From Prototheca cutis (taxonomy: Eukaryota; Chlorophyta; Trebouxiophyceae; Chlorellales; Chlorellaceae): DNA of 64,000 bases. The stretch is taken from NCBI GenBank assembly GCA_002897115.2, contig BCIH01000005.1:163308-227307 (forward strand). The letters run 5' to 3'. Below are positions 45,357-58,291 of the stretch, piece by piece (position 1 is the stretch's first letter; every line of letters starts with the position of its first letter). The notes beneath the pieces were generated by a model. That model had not been told where the DNA came from, searched no databases, and saw only the letters and a list, made by a program, of their open reading frames with translations. Both the position numbers and the translations under genes were made by a program.

Positions 45357-46699
45357 ATGGCAGACTCGTGGGAGGACTGGGATGATGATGCGGCCGTGCC
45401 GGCCATCCCCACGGCGGCGGGCCAGGAGGACGTGAACGCCAAGTTTGCCGGGGAGGACGAGGAGGAGGAGGCCCCAAAGTGGCAAGGGACCATCCCCAGG
45501 ACGCAGGCGGTGAGCAGTGAAGGATAGGGAGGCTGCTGTGGCGCTGAGCAGATGCGCGGGGGTTGCAAGTCTTATTTGTGAGCTTGGGTGGGCACCTGAA
45601 AAACACGGCCGGGGGCCGCTTGACAGCACCACCACGCACCCCGCCCGCAACCCCTGCACCATCTTGCATCAAAACAGGCCAAGCCCAAGAAGGCCTCCAA
45701 GTACGACGAGAGCAGGGGCATGGTGGCCGGCGATGAGGGGCCGCTCGACGACCCCATCGCTGAGCGGTTGCGGCTGCAGAAGCTGATGGAGGACTCCGAC
45801 CTCAAGAATGCTGAGGAGCTATTTGGCAGCAAGGGTGCGGAAACAGGTTGTTCTATGGGTACCGGAAAAAAGCAAAAGAACCTCCGTGTGGATGCCTGTC
45901 CTGATACCCCTCGATGACAATGGTGTATGCCTGTCGTCATACCCTCCGCAATGGCTTTGGCATGATGGTCGCGATGGGGGCCTACCACCCCATGCATGGT
46001 TGTGGGAGCAGGTGATCAAGGCACCGGGATGCGGTCGCTAGTGTCCTTTTCGAAAAGAATCCCAAGCTCCTCCTCCTGAATACAAGAGACGGTGCGCGAG
46101 CTGGAGGGCTTTGAGCCCAAGTCCGCCAAGGACTTTGAAGACTATGCCATTGCCATCGCAGCGCGGTACCTCAAGCCATACGTTGGAAGCACCCACTACA
46201 AGGCCTGCATCAAGCACCTGTGCCGGCAGGCGCTGGCTCCCCTGACTGCCACGGAGACCAAGGATGTAGAGACATCCATTGCAGGTGCGGGGTGTGTGAG
46301 GGGTTGTTTGGAAGGGTTGATTTGGAGGGGGTGCTAGTGCTGGACCTTAATGCCCTGTGCACTGTGGGAAGGGCAGAGCATGTTATGAGTGGTTGATAGG
46401 GACAGCTTGTCCTTGCAGCGTCGAGCAGGGCATCTGGCCTTGTTCCACAACCATCTGTCACCCATACAGCGGCATTGCATGGTCCTTACCCATCCTAACA
46501 TCCCCCCCTCCTTCATCCCTCTTTGGTTCTTGTCACAGGCATCCGGAGCGACAAGCTCAAGGAGGAAAAGGCCGCCAGTGCAGGCAAGAAAGCTCAGAAG
46601 AAGGCCAACCTCAATGTTGGCCGCAGCGGCGGCACGGCTGGCCTGGATGACTACGTCTATGATGACATGGGTCCCGATGATGAGTATGACTTCATGTGA
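45357..46699 (+). CDS. EIF3J: Translation initiation factor eIF3 subunit j
   Basis: Loosely bound eIF3 subunit that works at the 40S decoding centre and in recycling. Exons 45357..45509, 45678..45834, 46087..46284, 46539..46699; phases 0, 1, 1; 222 residues, normal for the family. The N-terminus MADSWEDWDDDAAVPAI is the diagnostic acidic eIF3j start (W-E-D-W/D pattern). The middle has DPIAERLRLQKLMEDSDLKN and AEELFG. The conserved core is FEPKSAKDFEDYAIAIAARY, and the basic linker KKAQKKANLNVGR precedes the acidic end YDDMGPDDEYDFM, the eIF3-binding tail. No odd features. Confidence 0.95.
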
Positions 46700-47774
46700 T
46701 GAGGCCTACACAGGCACCGATGCTGTGAAATGCGATAGAGTTCCAGTATTGTACATTACCGGCAGAAAATGATGAAACCTTGTCGAGATTCGTCGACTCC
46801 CACCTGCACAGCAAGGGCATGTCTCTCAAACAAAGTGCCTGTTGGACCGCATTCCCTGGCCGCGTCGCTCAGAGAATGGGTTGGGTTCCTTTTTGAAAGG
46901 CAGGGCAGGTCGTGCCCAACCGATGCCTGCACTGCAGGGAGCAGACGCCCGAGGTGGTGTGTCATCAGCTGGTGCTGCACCAACGAGGAGTGCCGGCCCC
47001 CAAAAGGCGAGCATCGTCTCTGGAACGGAGACCTGACGGCGTGTCTGAACATGAGGCACATCGTGCAGTACCCCTGCGGAAGACCGGACAGCGGCCGGAG
47101 TGTTTCCAGTGCCCAAGAGCACGGTGCTGATGAACATCCATCCATCCATCCTGGGGGGTTACAGCCTTTCCAACTGCAGGTCGGAACCCCGGGGCTCCTT
47201 CCCTTGCCCCGGGAAGGGAAAGCAGCCCTGGGGGTCGAAGGCCTGGGGGCTCCCTTCCCGGGGCAACGAGCCCAGTGCTTCTTGCCCGGGAAAGGAAAAA
47301 CAGCCCCGGAGGTGGTCCATCATTGAGGTAGTCCACCTTCCTCTTGCCCTGTGGGGAGTGACAATTCACAGCCATCAGTGATGCCCAGTGACCCCCGGGA
47401 TGATGTGACGCTGTTGTTGGCTGAGCTGGTTGCATTATTTTTGCCCTGCACGGCAGAGTGTCAGGACTCGTTTGTGGGTGGAGCTGGTGGAAGGAGTTTT
47501 TTGGTTCAAAAATGTGGCAGCACCCATCGAGCACCAGGCTTGCATGCGTTTTAGCACGCCTTGCAATGCAAAGAACATGCAAGAAATTGTTACTGCATTG
47601 GAACTCAATCAAAAGGAATCCGGCGCGTCAGATCGTTCGCTGGTGCAAGAGCAGCGATTTGCGCAGCGGAGGTCGCCCGGAATCCCAGGACACAGCTCGT
47701 GCAGTCGACGCCGTGCCGGCGCCAGTGAGCGCGACCAAGCGACATGACACTCGGCAGAACGAGACCTTGTGGCA
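46700..47774. other. Intergenic eIF3j to MUS81
   Basis: About 1075 bases on the same strand side. It holds a GC-rich inverted repeat (listed separately) and the MUS81 promoter. I find no gene. Confidence 0.5.
47206..47264. repeat. 14-bp perfect inverted repeat (GC-rich hairpin)
   Basis: GCCCCGGGAAGGGA at 47206-47219 and its exact reverse complement at 47251-47264, with a 31-base spacer. Related imperfect copies of CCCGGGAAGGGAAA lie around 47285-47305. It lies between eIF3j and MUS81. Confidence 0.8.
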
Positions 47775-50700
47775 ATGATGGCATATAAAAATGCGGTGGA
47801 GGAAGCGGTGGCGGCGCATGCGCGTGGATCCACGGTGGACTGCCGGAACAATGGGAACAGCCTGCTCTTCCTGTTCCTCAGGTTGGGCACACGTCATTTC
47901 CGTGCTGGGTTGTCTGGAGCCTGAAATCACGCTCGATTATTTTGTGAACACTGGCTTGATCAAGTGTCAGGGCACATGTTCAAAGCCTTTCAACCTGGAT
48001 GGTGCAGGGAGGTGAGGGCGGCAAGGATAGAGGCCAACCCTGACGCCAGCGACGCCCTTGTCTCGGGCATTGGGAGCGCCTTGAAGGGACTCAAAGACCA
48101 TGCCCACCGAGTCGTGGACCTCACATCGGCTCTAATGGTCAAGGGCATTGGTCCTGTCATTGCTCAGGTATGGCATTGGACTCTGCTCTTGTCTGACAGG
48201 CACTGAGTAAATCCGGCTGATGACAGGGGCATTTGACCCATGCCTCAACACTAGAGCCATTCAATTTGTGCAGATTGTTACTCAAAACTTGTTTGCGGCT
48301 TACCCCCCCGAGCCATGGTCGGCATCGGAAGCGCTGCAGGCCGCCGGCGGGAATGCACACCCCGGCTCCGAGAGCGAGGTGGGCAGTTGTCTCGTTGCCA
48401 CTGGCTGGCACATTGTATGTTGCAGTGATTGCATGGGGAGAAGGGATCATCACTGTGCACGGTGAGCTGACATCCGCAAATATCTGTTCTAGAAGAAACA
48501 CCGCACGAAAAACACAGGCCTCGCAAGCCGGCGCGAGCAAGGCCAAGAGAAAACATGGGCCAAAGAAAAAGAGCCAGCCGCAGGAAGAAGACGACACAGT
48601 GCAAAACGACCAGACCGAGGACGCTCCGCCTGCCGTGAAAAAGAAGCGGGCGCCGGCAAAGGAGTACATTCCATCCATTGGCACAGCCAACTATGCGTTC
48701 CTCATCGTCATGTACCAGGTCTGTGTTGCCGCGTGTAATGGGACTGTTCTGCAATGCAATTAAGGGCACAACAAATGCAGTGATGCCCGTGAGCTGGGGC
48801 ATCTCCGGCGATCACCTTTGGCCTGGCGGTTCACAAACTGTTGGCTGTTGGAAGCGCCTGGTTTTGTCCTGTACGTGTTCCGTCTGTCAAGCTCCCCCCT
48901 CCTCCTCCACCCCTGCACACACAGGCTGCGGTGGGCCCGGCGCAGGAACACGAGCTGACCAAGGCCGTCATTATGCAGCGAGCCGAAGCCAGCGGACTTG
49001 CAACCCGCTCCGTCTACGGCGATGGTCTGTGCTCTCGTTGCGTGTGTGGGGGGGNNNNNNNNNNNNNNNNNNNNNNNNNNNNNNNNNNNNNNNNNNNNNN
49101 NNNNNNNNNNNNNNNNNNNNNNNNNNNNNNNNNNNNNNNNNNNNNNNNNNNNNNGGGGGGGGGGGACGCTGCTGGACTCATGGCTGAGGAACACCTGCAA
49201 GTACGACACGCAGGTGGCCCGGCACAGGCTGTGCAGCGTGGCGGTGGAGGCAGGGGGGGAGGTCGCGGAGCTGGGGGCAACCCTGGTTTTTATGACGGCT
49301 GGAGCTCATTCAATTCCCTGCTGGTCAAGAAGCACGGCCTGGCCTCTGTGCGCAGCAATCCCAAGCTCTGCTCCCTCACAGCCAAGGTTCTTTTGGGCAG
49401 TGGAAATCGCATGGTTAGGTGCCGTTCCTGCTTCTGTTCCACCACCATCCATCAATCCATCCATCCACTCAGTAGGACGAGAACGACAAGCTCCGCCCTT
49501 GCAACAATCAATGTGTCCTTGCGCCTGTCACGATGCATCCGCAGGGTTTATCCCTTGCTGCTCGGCTGCACCATGCAGCTTTGGAGACGGGATCAGTGCT
49601 GCCACTGGAAATGCACTCCGCCAGCGGTACGCTGCCGAGCCTGGGCCTTGCCTGTGTGCCAGGCCCCGCGGGGTGTGCTCCAGAGAGCCAGCTGCAGGTG
49701 AGCAGCCGGCTGGGCGCCGGCATTGGGCTCGGCGGCATGCCCAGTGGCCAAGACTCCCAGCCGCAGTTCCAGTCCCAGTACAGTGCTGATGCTGCCAGTC
49801 TGCGACACCAGTGCAGCAAGAATATGGAGAGTGACGATGGCTGCATGATCGTGGACTTATCACAAATTGACGAGGACAGCGGACATGGGCGGCAGCGCAG
49901 GGCCGCATTGGAAGGCAGCAGCGGTAGCTGGACAGCTGGTTTTGCTGAGTCTGCCCTGATCAATGGGGGCCATCTCAGTGCCATGGACGACCACTGCCAC
50001 CTGCCCGGTGCCAGTCACCGCACACAGCCCAGCCAAGATGCCGGCCCCCAGCAGCAGCAGCCGGCCTGCCAAACAGCGTCCTCCTCAGAGCCGCCGGCCG
50101 CTCGCTGGTGCAGCTCTCCATTTCCCCTGCGTCTGCCACCTCTCGACCCCGGCCAGCGATTCTCCGAGGCTTACGAGGTTGTTTTCCTCCTGGATGCACG
50201 AGAAGTCTTCTCCCGCGGAGCAGACCAAAACCGCGGCGAGGCGCAGGCGGGGCACTTGGCTGCCCTGCGTGCTGCAGGGTTGCCCGTTGAAGAACGGACA
50301 CTGCCCATTGGCGACGGCCTCTGGATCGCCCGGTCCAGGTACGATGCTGGGTTTCGGCCTTTGTTTTGGTGGTGGAGCGGCGTGGGCCTTGGTGGGTGGT
50401 GGGGCGTTGTGGCTGGCACCAGATGCACGTATTACCATGTGTAAAGGAAGGGAGGTACCAGCAGCTACACTTCTTCAGTTGTGAGTAAAAATCGCCCCAC
50501 GCACCGACCCCAACAAACACACAGAACCTCCAAGACAACAGAGTATGTGCTCGACTTTATTCTCGAGCGCAAGTCCTGCACCGATCTCATCCAGTCTATC
50601 AAGGCCGACAATCGATACGAGTCGCAAAAGGTCCGTGCACCTGCAGTTGGATTTATTGCTTTCCTGGTGGAGAGCCCGAAGTCTGATGGTGGTGAAACGG

Positions 50701-51735
50701 GTTGGCGAGAAAAGGTGGGGTACAATGTGCCCTGTGCGGGAAAAAAACCCCTTTCCACCACCATCCATCGCTGCGCAGTTTGCGCTCAAGCGCTGTGGGC
50801 TGCGGCACATGCTCTACCTCGTCGAAGGCGAACCAGAGGTCATGCTGCCGAATGTCGTGGTGCGTGAGGAGGTGTGTTGCACTGGGTGATCTTTGTGTTT
50901 GCATGGAGCTCGCATGCATGCATGCTGGGGAACAAGGATCCGGACGGGCGGTTTGTTCCTGGAGGCCGGATCTTGGGGGCTAGATCCTGCTTGATTCTCA
51001 TTTCCACAGGAGCAAAAGGCGGTGACCACGGCCATTGCGGACACCGAGGTCGTCGACGGCTTTCGCATTCTCAGAACCAAAGGTGGTTGGTTGGGGCGAG
51101 GGGGGATTCCCAAGGTGGAGGTTCATGCTCGTCCGCTCCTGCCTAGGAGCAGCCGCCAACGACTGGCTGACCATCGCATGCCCTGGATCAATTGACGTGC
51201 TGGGGGTATGTTCCCGTCAGGGGCAACAACGGCAGCAGCGTCTCAAATTCCCTCACCAGTCCCCTAACCCCAACACCTGAAAGCAGGGCACCAGGACACG
51301 TTCAGGCTGCTTCGCAAGCTGACCACGCACATCGAAGACCTGTACGGCTCGCAGCTTGGTCGGCCAGCGGGGACAAGTCAGGACGTGTCCGACGAGCCAC
51401 GGCCCGTCGACTCCGAAGGCTGCCCCAGTTATGCCGATTTCCGGACCCAGCGCGAGGCACTGGGCCGCGGGGCGATGAGCCTCGGAGAGGTCTGGGCCCT
51501 GGCGCTGGGCTGCCTGCGTGGCGTGGGCTCTGAAGCCGCGGCCGCCATCACGCGGCAGTACCCCACCCCAATGGCGCTGCACACCGCGGTCAGGGACGCG
51601 CAGCGCCAGCGCGGGCGGGAAGGTGCGAGGAAGCTGCTGATGGGCCTCAGCGCTCGGCGCGGAGGCCGCGCCGTCGGCGAAGGTGTGTCTGCCAGAGTCT
51701 GTGACCTGCTGCTCCCGTCCCTGCCTGCTTGTTGA
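47775..51735 (+). CDS. MUS81: Crossover junction endonuclease MUS81
   Basis: Catalytic subunit of the MUS81-EME1 structure-selective nuclease. Exons: 47775..47881, 48008..48167, 48274..48378, 48518..48718, 48925..49024, about 49155..49386 (start lost in an N gap), 49545..50338, 50525..50630, 50779..50859, 51010..51082, 51287..51735. The N-terminal helix-hairpin-helix reads VDLTSALMVKGIGPVIAQ; then comes the basic linker PAVKKKRAPAKEYIP with GTANYAFLIVMY. The winged-helix part holds FYDGWSSFNSLLVKKHGL. The nuclease domain has YEVVFLLDAREVF, LPIGDGLWIAR and FILERKSCTDL, so the catalytic ERKxxxD is intact, followed by CGLRHMLYLVEG. The C-terminus has the second HhH (LRGVGSEAAAAITRQYPTP). A stretch of about 190 Gln/Ser-rich residues is inserted in exon 7. 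The third intron is ambiguous: an alternative longer exon 3 to 48462 with acceptor at 48492 also keeps phase. Confidence 0.93.
49055..49154. other. Assembly gap (100 N) flanked by G runs
   Basis: One hundred N with GGGG before and eleven G after, within the MUS81 intron/exon 6 boundary. The gap size of exactly 100 suggests an arbitrary length around an unsequenced poly-G tract. Confidence 0.98.
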
Positions 51736-51874
51736 AAGCACTTGGGATTCGGGGGAGTTTTTAGGTTTGTTGCTTTTGAGAAGCAGCTTGTCATGTCATG
51801 ATGCTGTTATGGAGGGACCACATGCAAATCCTACCTCACAAAGAAAACTCCTCCAGACCCACATCAATTTCTAG

Positions 51875-54800
51875 TCAGGTGGAAACCAAAAAAGGCTGCG
51901 TGTTTGTCTCGTAAGGTTTCTGTTCGCCTTCCTCCTGTTCTGCCATCATCGCCGCGGGCCGGGCCCCCGCACCGAGCAGGACCGTGGACACGCCATTGTG
52001 TTTAACAACCAGGTCCAGGTTCTCGGCAGCTTCCACGGCGGCGCTGGAGCGTTGCGCGATAAGCAGGATGGTAGACTGCGGCAGCGTGCGCAGCAGCCCC
52101 GCCAGGCGTGCTGCGCCCACCCCATCCAAGTGCTGCATCACCTCGTCCAGTACCAGCAAATCACTGCATGTATTGTGGTGGTGTTTGTTTGGGTTGTATC
52201 GCCGATTTTGGGTTTGGGCGTGGTCTGATGCATCGATCGCAGCAGCAGGCATGTGGGGGCCACACCACAGGAGGCATGGGGACTTCAAATGCATTCAGTC
52301 ACCTTTGGAGCAGGCCCCGGCGCGCCGCGAGCGTGCTGAACCCGAGAGCCAGGGCCACCGCCACGCGCCGCCGCTCGCCGCCGCTGAGTTGGCGCACGCT
52401 CCGCGGCTGCAGCGCACGGCTGCCCGGCACTCGCACCTTGACAACCTGCGCAGCTCATTGATTGATGTCGGGTGGTGCTGTGGGATTGTTCTTGGGTCGG
52501 GGCTAGTGCAGCAGACGCAACGTTGTGGAGTCGATCGATCCCAAATCCATGAGTCATGTCCCCCGGTTGGGTTTGACGCGGCCACAAACCCTAAGACCTC
52601 GCGCATTTTGAAACAACCCTAACCCTAAGATTCCCAGCCTAGCAGCACCTTTTCCACTTGGTCGATGACGGCGTCCGGCTTGGCCTTGCCCTGACGAGAC
52701 GGGCGCAGCTCCAGTTGGACTGCAGGGGCCAGGACCTCCAGAAACCTGCCAGTTGCGCGTTGCAGGTCGGCCAGCACACCATCCAGGGCATAACTTACAA
52801 TGCCCGTCGGTCGAAGCGCCTCGCTGACCTGCAAGGATGAAAGGTGGTTCCAGATGGATGGCAGAACGGAGGTTATCGATGGCCAGGTTTGCGCGATCTC
52901 TGTGGATCCAGGCCCCCTGTACATTGGGGGGAAGGGGGGCTTGGCCCATCCCCCTGATTCCATACAGCAACCCACTTCGGCCGCACCGCTTTGAGGTCAG
53001 TGGACTGGCTGGTCAAGGCAACAGCTTCGTCCGCCAGCTTGGCAACTGCAGATTTCTCGGCTTGCAGCCGCTGGCGCAGGCGCGCCACTTCGCCGGTGTG
53101 AGGGTTCTCCTGCCGCCGCCGGCTGTTCAAGCCCGTGCCCTGGGTTCTCAGCCGGCTTGCAGTGCCCATGAGATTGGCACTCGTGAGCTGCGTCTCCAGG
53201 GCCCGAAGGCTTCCCATTCTTTGCCACAATTCTAGGCCTGGTGCCGACTGGCCACCGGTGCTCTCACCGTCGTCGCCATCGTGACTGGTATTCGAGCCGT
53301 GTCCTTGCAGACCTGGTGGGAAATCACAGCCAGCCAGCTCCGAATCAAGGTCACCAATCAGTTTCGTCAGCGCTGTCAGACAGGACTCTGCCTTTTGGAT
53401 GTGCTCTCGTCGTTCTTTAAGTTTAGACTCCAGTTCATCCACCTGCTCATCCAGGGCACCGTACTCCCGGCGCAGAAACGCTTCGGCCTCCTGCACCCGC
53501 CGCTGCCGCTCTGTTTTGGCAAGTTCCAGTGACTGCCGTGCTGCATTGACCTGCTGGACTGTTACGTCCAGGACCCGGGCCTCCTTCCACGCAGCTTCCT
53601 CAAGGCCAGCCACCTCCTCCTGTGTGGGATTGATCGGGATTGAGGGGCGGCTTTTCCCCAGAATCAATCCCTGCATCAACCATGGGATTCAAATAATAGT
53701 GCATTCTTAAGGCAAGGTTCCTTCCCAACAACACTGCATGGCCACCAAAAGTGGTGGCGTTATTGAAAATGCCCTACCCATGCATGCTTGCACCTGGAGC
53801 AGACGACGAGCTTCCAGCATGGTTGGCCCATCCAAGGGCTGCAGGCACGTGTCACACACCGGTCCCCCTGCACCTCTGTGTTGGTGGTTCACATGCCCAT
53901 CTGAGAATGCCGACGATGCTCCTGGCTGTGCTCCAGCAGGAAAATGTGATTCTGCCAGAATACTGGCCTTTTCGTGAGCGATGCTGGGCCGTCGGTCCTG
54001 GCCCCAGCTCACAGCACGCTGGCCGGAACTCGCGGACATGAGCTGGGCCTCACTGGATGGGTGGACACCCAGCTTGGCGGCGAGATGTGTGTCGAATTCT
54101 CGCAGCCTGCCTGCGCGTTCGCCCAGCTTTTGCTGCGCCAGACGATGGGAAATTTCCGCGGCCTGCCTGTCCTTCTCCAGGGTCGTCAGCTGCGCCCGGA
54201 GGGCGTCTAGTTCGGCGTGTGCGCCGTCACCCGCACCGCGCCCGTGCTGCAGGTCCAGTTCAATGCGGCGGTCCCTGGCTTGAGTCCGCGCCCGTGTCAG
54301 ATCAGCCTCCAACTCCTCTGTGGTCGCAATGCGTCCGGTTAGCCCGTGCCGAAAGGCAGTGGCATAGTCTGCCAGGAGCCATGAGACGCTTGTGGCCTGG
54401 CCCGCCCAATCCGAAAGCTCGGTCTGAATCTCCTCAGCCCAGCCATGCATCCTGCGCTCAGCCTGCCAGTGGCCCGGGAAAAAGAGGTGCCGAGTCGGCG
54501 TGCATGAAATAGATCCAGGCTGCGGAATCTTGTCTGCTAGTACTGCCAGGCGGTCCTTGTCCCAGTTGACAAACGCTGCCCATGTCATCAGAGACACAAA
54601 AAACAGCTGTCTACCAGATCGAGGTCGACCTCTTGAGTACTGACAAACTCTGTTCGTGTTTTCAGCACCTCCTCCGTCGTCTTGAGCTCCTCCTTCCTGT
54701 GAGTGGATCACGCCGGAATGATGCGGGCATCGTACACTTGGGCTTCTGGATCAAGCCCCCGGGATGATGCTGACTCACGAATACCGCAAGCCTGACCGTC

Positions 54801-56947
54801 TAAATCCCTGGGTTCTGTTGCCGTTGCAGGCCAAGTTGACACGGGCTGTCTGCGAGGTTGTCAATCGACCTCCCCCTCCACACACGCGCACACATGCTCC
54901 TGACACTCACATGGCAGCAAATTCAGACTTGGCTTGCTCGCGGAGCGTCTCCCATATGGAAAGATCCACCAGCTTTGCCAGCTCTTCCTTGAATGCCCGG
55001 TCTCCGGCCTGTTGGGATGGGGGCCCGGGCACACATGCAGTGAACGCGCAGATGGGGCGACAGAGAATCACGCCACGAGCAGCGTGTCGCATGCCCAGTC
55101 GCCAACGGTCGGTCTACCATCAGATCTCAAGACACAACAGTCCACACCATTCTCAAACCTCGAGAAAACTGGAGATCTCAGACTGGCCGTAAAAGACAGT
55201 CTTTCCGAGCAATGGTGTGGCCAGGGTGTCGCTGATTTCCGCCTGTCAACAGTGGGTGGTGTTGCATGGCAGGGGCATTGGCAGGGATTGTTGTGGCATG
55301 CATGAGCCATGCAAACTTGAAGCGAGGTTGTCCAGCCATCCTTCAGAGCCCTCTCTGCTGATCCATGCATGCAAGCCCGGCAATCGAAAAGCTCACCTGC
55401 GTCATCTTGATCTCCTGCTGCGTTCGGTCCTCCCCATCCAACCAAAACTGCAGCTTCCCTCCTCGTCTGTAGTCATGGATGGGAGAGGGAGAGAGAGAGA
55501 GAGAGAGTTTTGAAAATGGGCTGGAACAAAAGGAATGCATATCTGGCCGGCGGGCGCCCCGGCACCCATGCTGGTGCCTTGAACATGGGACCTTGGCACT
55601 TCTTCATCTGGCAATCCCACACCCCCATATCCATTACGAAACCCTAGACCACACACCTTGTGGCCATGCGCTCTACGGCAAAGGGCCTGCCGTTGACGGT
55701 GCCTTCGACTTTGACGGTGGCCTGCTTGCTGTCTGCATTGATCACGTCTGGCGCCGCCAGGGTCCGTCCCGCGGCCCCTCCCTGCCATGGTTGGGCAGCG
55801 AAAGAGATACTTTCTGGCTGTCACATGCGACTTTGAGTCTGATGGGCAGACCACTCACCCCCCGCAAGGAGCATCCACAAGAAGCTGCCAAAACAGGTAC
55901 CCCAAACACAACTCCCTCCACGTGCCTCGGCGCGGGCATCCAGATTTCCGGTCAAAGCCCAGAGCGTGCTCATGACCAGCGCAGACTTGCCAGCCCCGTT
56001 GGACTCAAAGCCTGCACTGTGACAGGCGTGACAAGGTGTGATGGATCGTGTCTTGTCTGAGTTTCCGGTGCCAACCATGCTCTGAAGGCTGTGAACAGAC
56101 ATGGCTTGATGGCATCTTTCAAACTTCCAACAGGCACTGCAGCTGGACTCTCCAGCACGAGAACCAGCCTGCCCCAACGACAACTGCCACACCTTCACCG
56201 TCGACAACACCACTGAGGACGACCACGCCCCTGTTGTCAAGGGGGTATGTCGTGGTTTCCTTGAAAGAAAGAAACCCAGACAGGGTAACCCGGTCAAAGC
56301 AGAGGTGCGTCTGCTCCTGTCGCCTTCCCCCGTGCTTCACTGCCTCCTGTCATTTGTGGGTGGGTGGGTAGGGGGTGAAAATGAAAGCACACATGGGGCA
56401 GCATATCCAGTTTTCCTTTCACAAACACTGCGAGCATCGCTGAGCGGTCTAAACAGACTCCCTTGCACCACACAACACGCCATGAAAAAGCAATACCTGT
56501 ATCATCTCGAGACCCTTTTGCCGTGCCGAGGGTATGAGCTTTGTTGTGTCAGCATAAGCCTCAAAGAGCTGAGCTGGGGACAAATTTTCTCCCCCTTCAA
56601 TTCGGGCGGGTGCCACGACGCTGGGCGGCGGCAGGATCTCAACAATCAACCCTGCAGGGCCATGGAAAGAAACGAGGTCATTCATGGCATGCTTGAGTTG
56701 AAAGAAAAATGCTTCGGCATGTGCCACAGGCCAGGCCACGGCGCTGCATGGCCCCAGAATCTCCTACTTCCAGCAGTGGCTCCAGAGGTGACGTCATGTT
56801 GCAGCCACCCAACACCCATGGAGACCAGCCCGAACACAGTACTACCTTGCTTGTCAAGGCTCTCAATTGCCCTTTGCTGCTTTTCCAGCTCCTGATCTCC
56901 AGCAATGATCCTCAGGCTGCGTTTCGGAGTGGAGTGGAATGGCAATG

Positions 56948-56992
<45 letters not shown>

Positions 56993-58220
56993 CCCAACAG
57001 AAAAGCAGTTCCCGTGCACACAACTGCGTCATCACCATGCGCCAAAGCGGATCATGCAAACTCACTACATGCCAACCCCGCCAGCCAGAGTCCAATGAGA
57101 ACCATCCAAACGCTCACCGATCGCCAGGACGCAGGGATCCCGGTGGGGGGAGCTGCAAGCCTCCACAGGCCTCCACACTCCCGTTCGCCGTGAAGAACCG
57201 TGGCCCAATGTCCAGAGGAATCTCCTCTGATATGCCCCAGCTCCCAGATTCCAGCACTAGCAACTTCTTCTTCTGCCCGGCCTCTCCCCGAGACACTGCA
57301 GCAGCGGGAGTTGTGCAAGGAGTTCCGGTCTGTTGAGGCACCCATGTTTCTACTGTGTAGAACCCTCTGCTGGTGCTCAAAGGATCATGCAAGAGCTTCA
57401 AGGCGGCAATGCAACCCAATTCAGAAACTAGAGCACCAGCAACAGTAGCACATGAACGTGCCTTGGTAAGGGGACCCAACGTAGTGCACGTTTGTCCCTG
57501 GCACCCTGTGTGGTTTGTGGTAGTGCCCCGTGTAGACCGGGATGCCCGGTGGGAAGCAGGCTGCCGGCAGCCCATCCCGTGCCTGGTACGCCTCATTCAG
57601 CGAAGCACCGACGACGTCCACGTGGGCAAAAACAGCTGTAAGATTGCGTGGCGCCGCCTGCAGCACGGCCTGGAGCAGGTGCGGGTCCCGGCGGTAGGGG
57701 AGCCACAGGGCGCCGCCAAACTGCGAGGGCTCCTGGAACACATGGATGGCCGGATTACTCGCCTCCAGTGGTGTCAGTGCATGCTGAAGCCCCGTCAGCG
57801 TCACCTGTATGTCGGTGGGGTGGAAAGGTGCACTGTCTGGCTCTAGGCGGTGACATGATCATTGGATCACGCATTGAATGGTGAAGCCATCACCGCCCCC
57901 AGCAGGAGAAAGTGGTGCCTGTTCCGTGACAAGAGGAGTGCAAGGAAACACACATACATCGTCAATCCACTGACAACAAATTACCCCCTGTAGTACCTGG
58001 TCATGATTTCCAACCAGCATGAGCGTGGGTTGCGTCCAGCGCCGGAGCCGTGCAATCACGGCGTTGAGCGTCTCCACAGGCAGCGGGCCCCGGGTATGCC
58101 AAAAGTCCCCTGCGGAGCAAATGTGGGCATGCAGTGTAGATTATGATTGGAGAAGATTCTATCAAGCTTATACGCTCAATGGACAGCACGCCATCGCAGG
58201 CACGGGGACCATCGCCGTTC

Positions 58221-58291
<71 letters not shown>

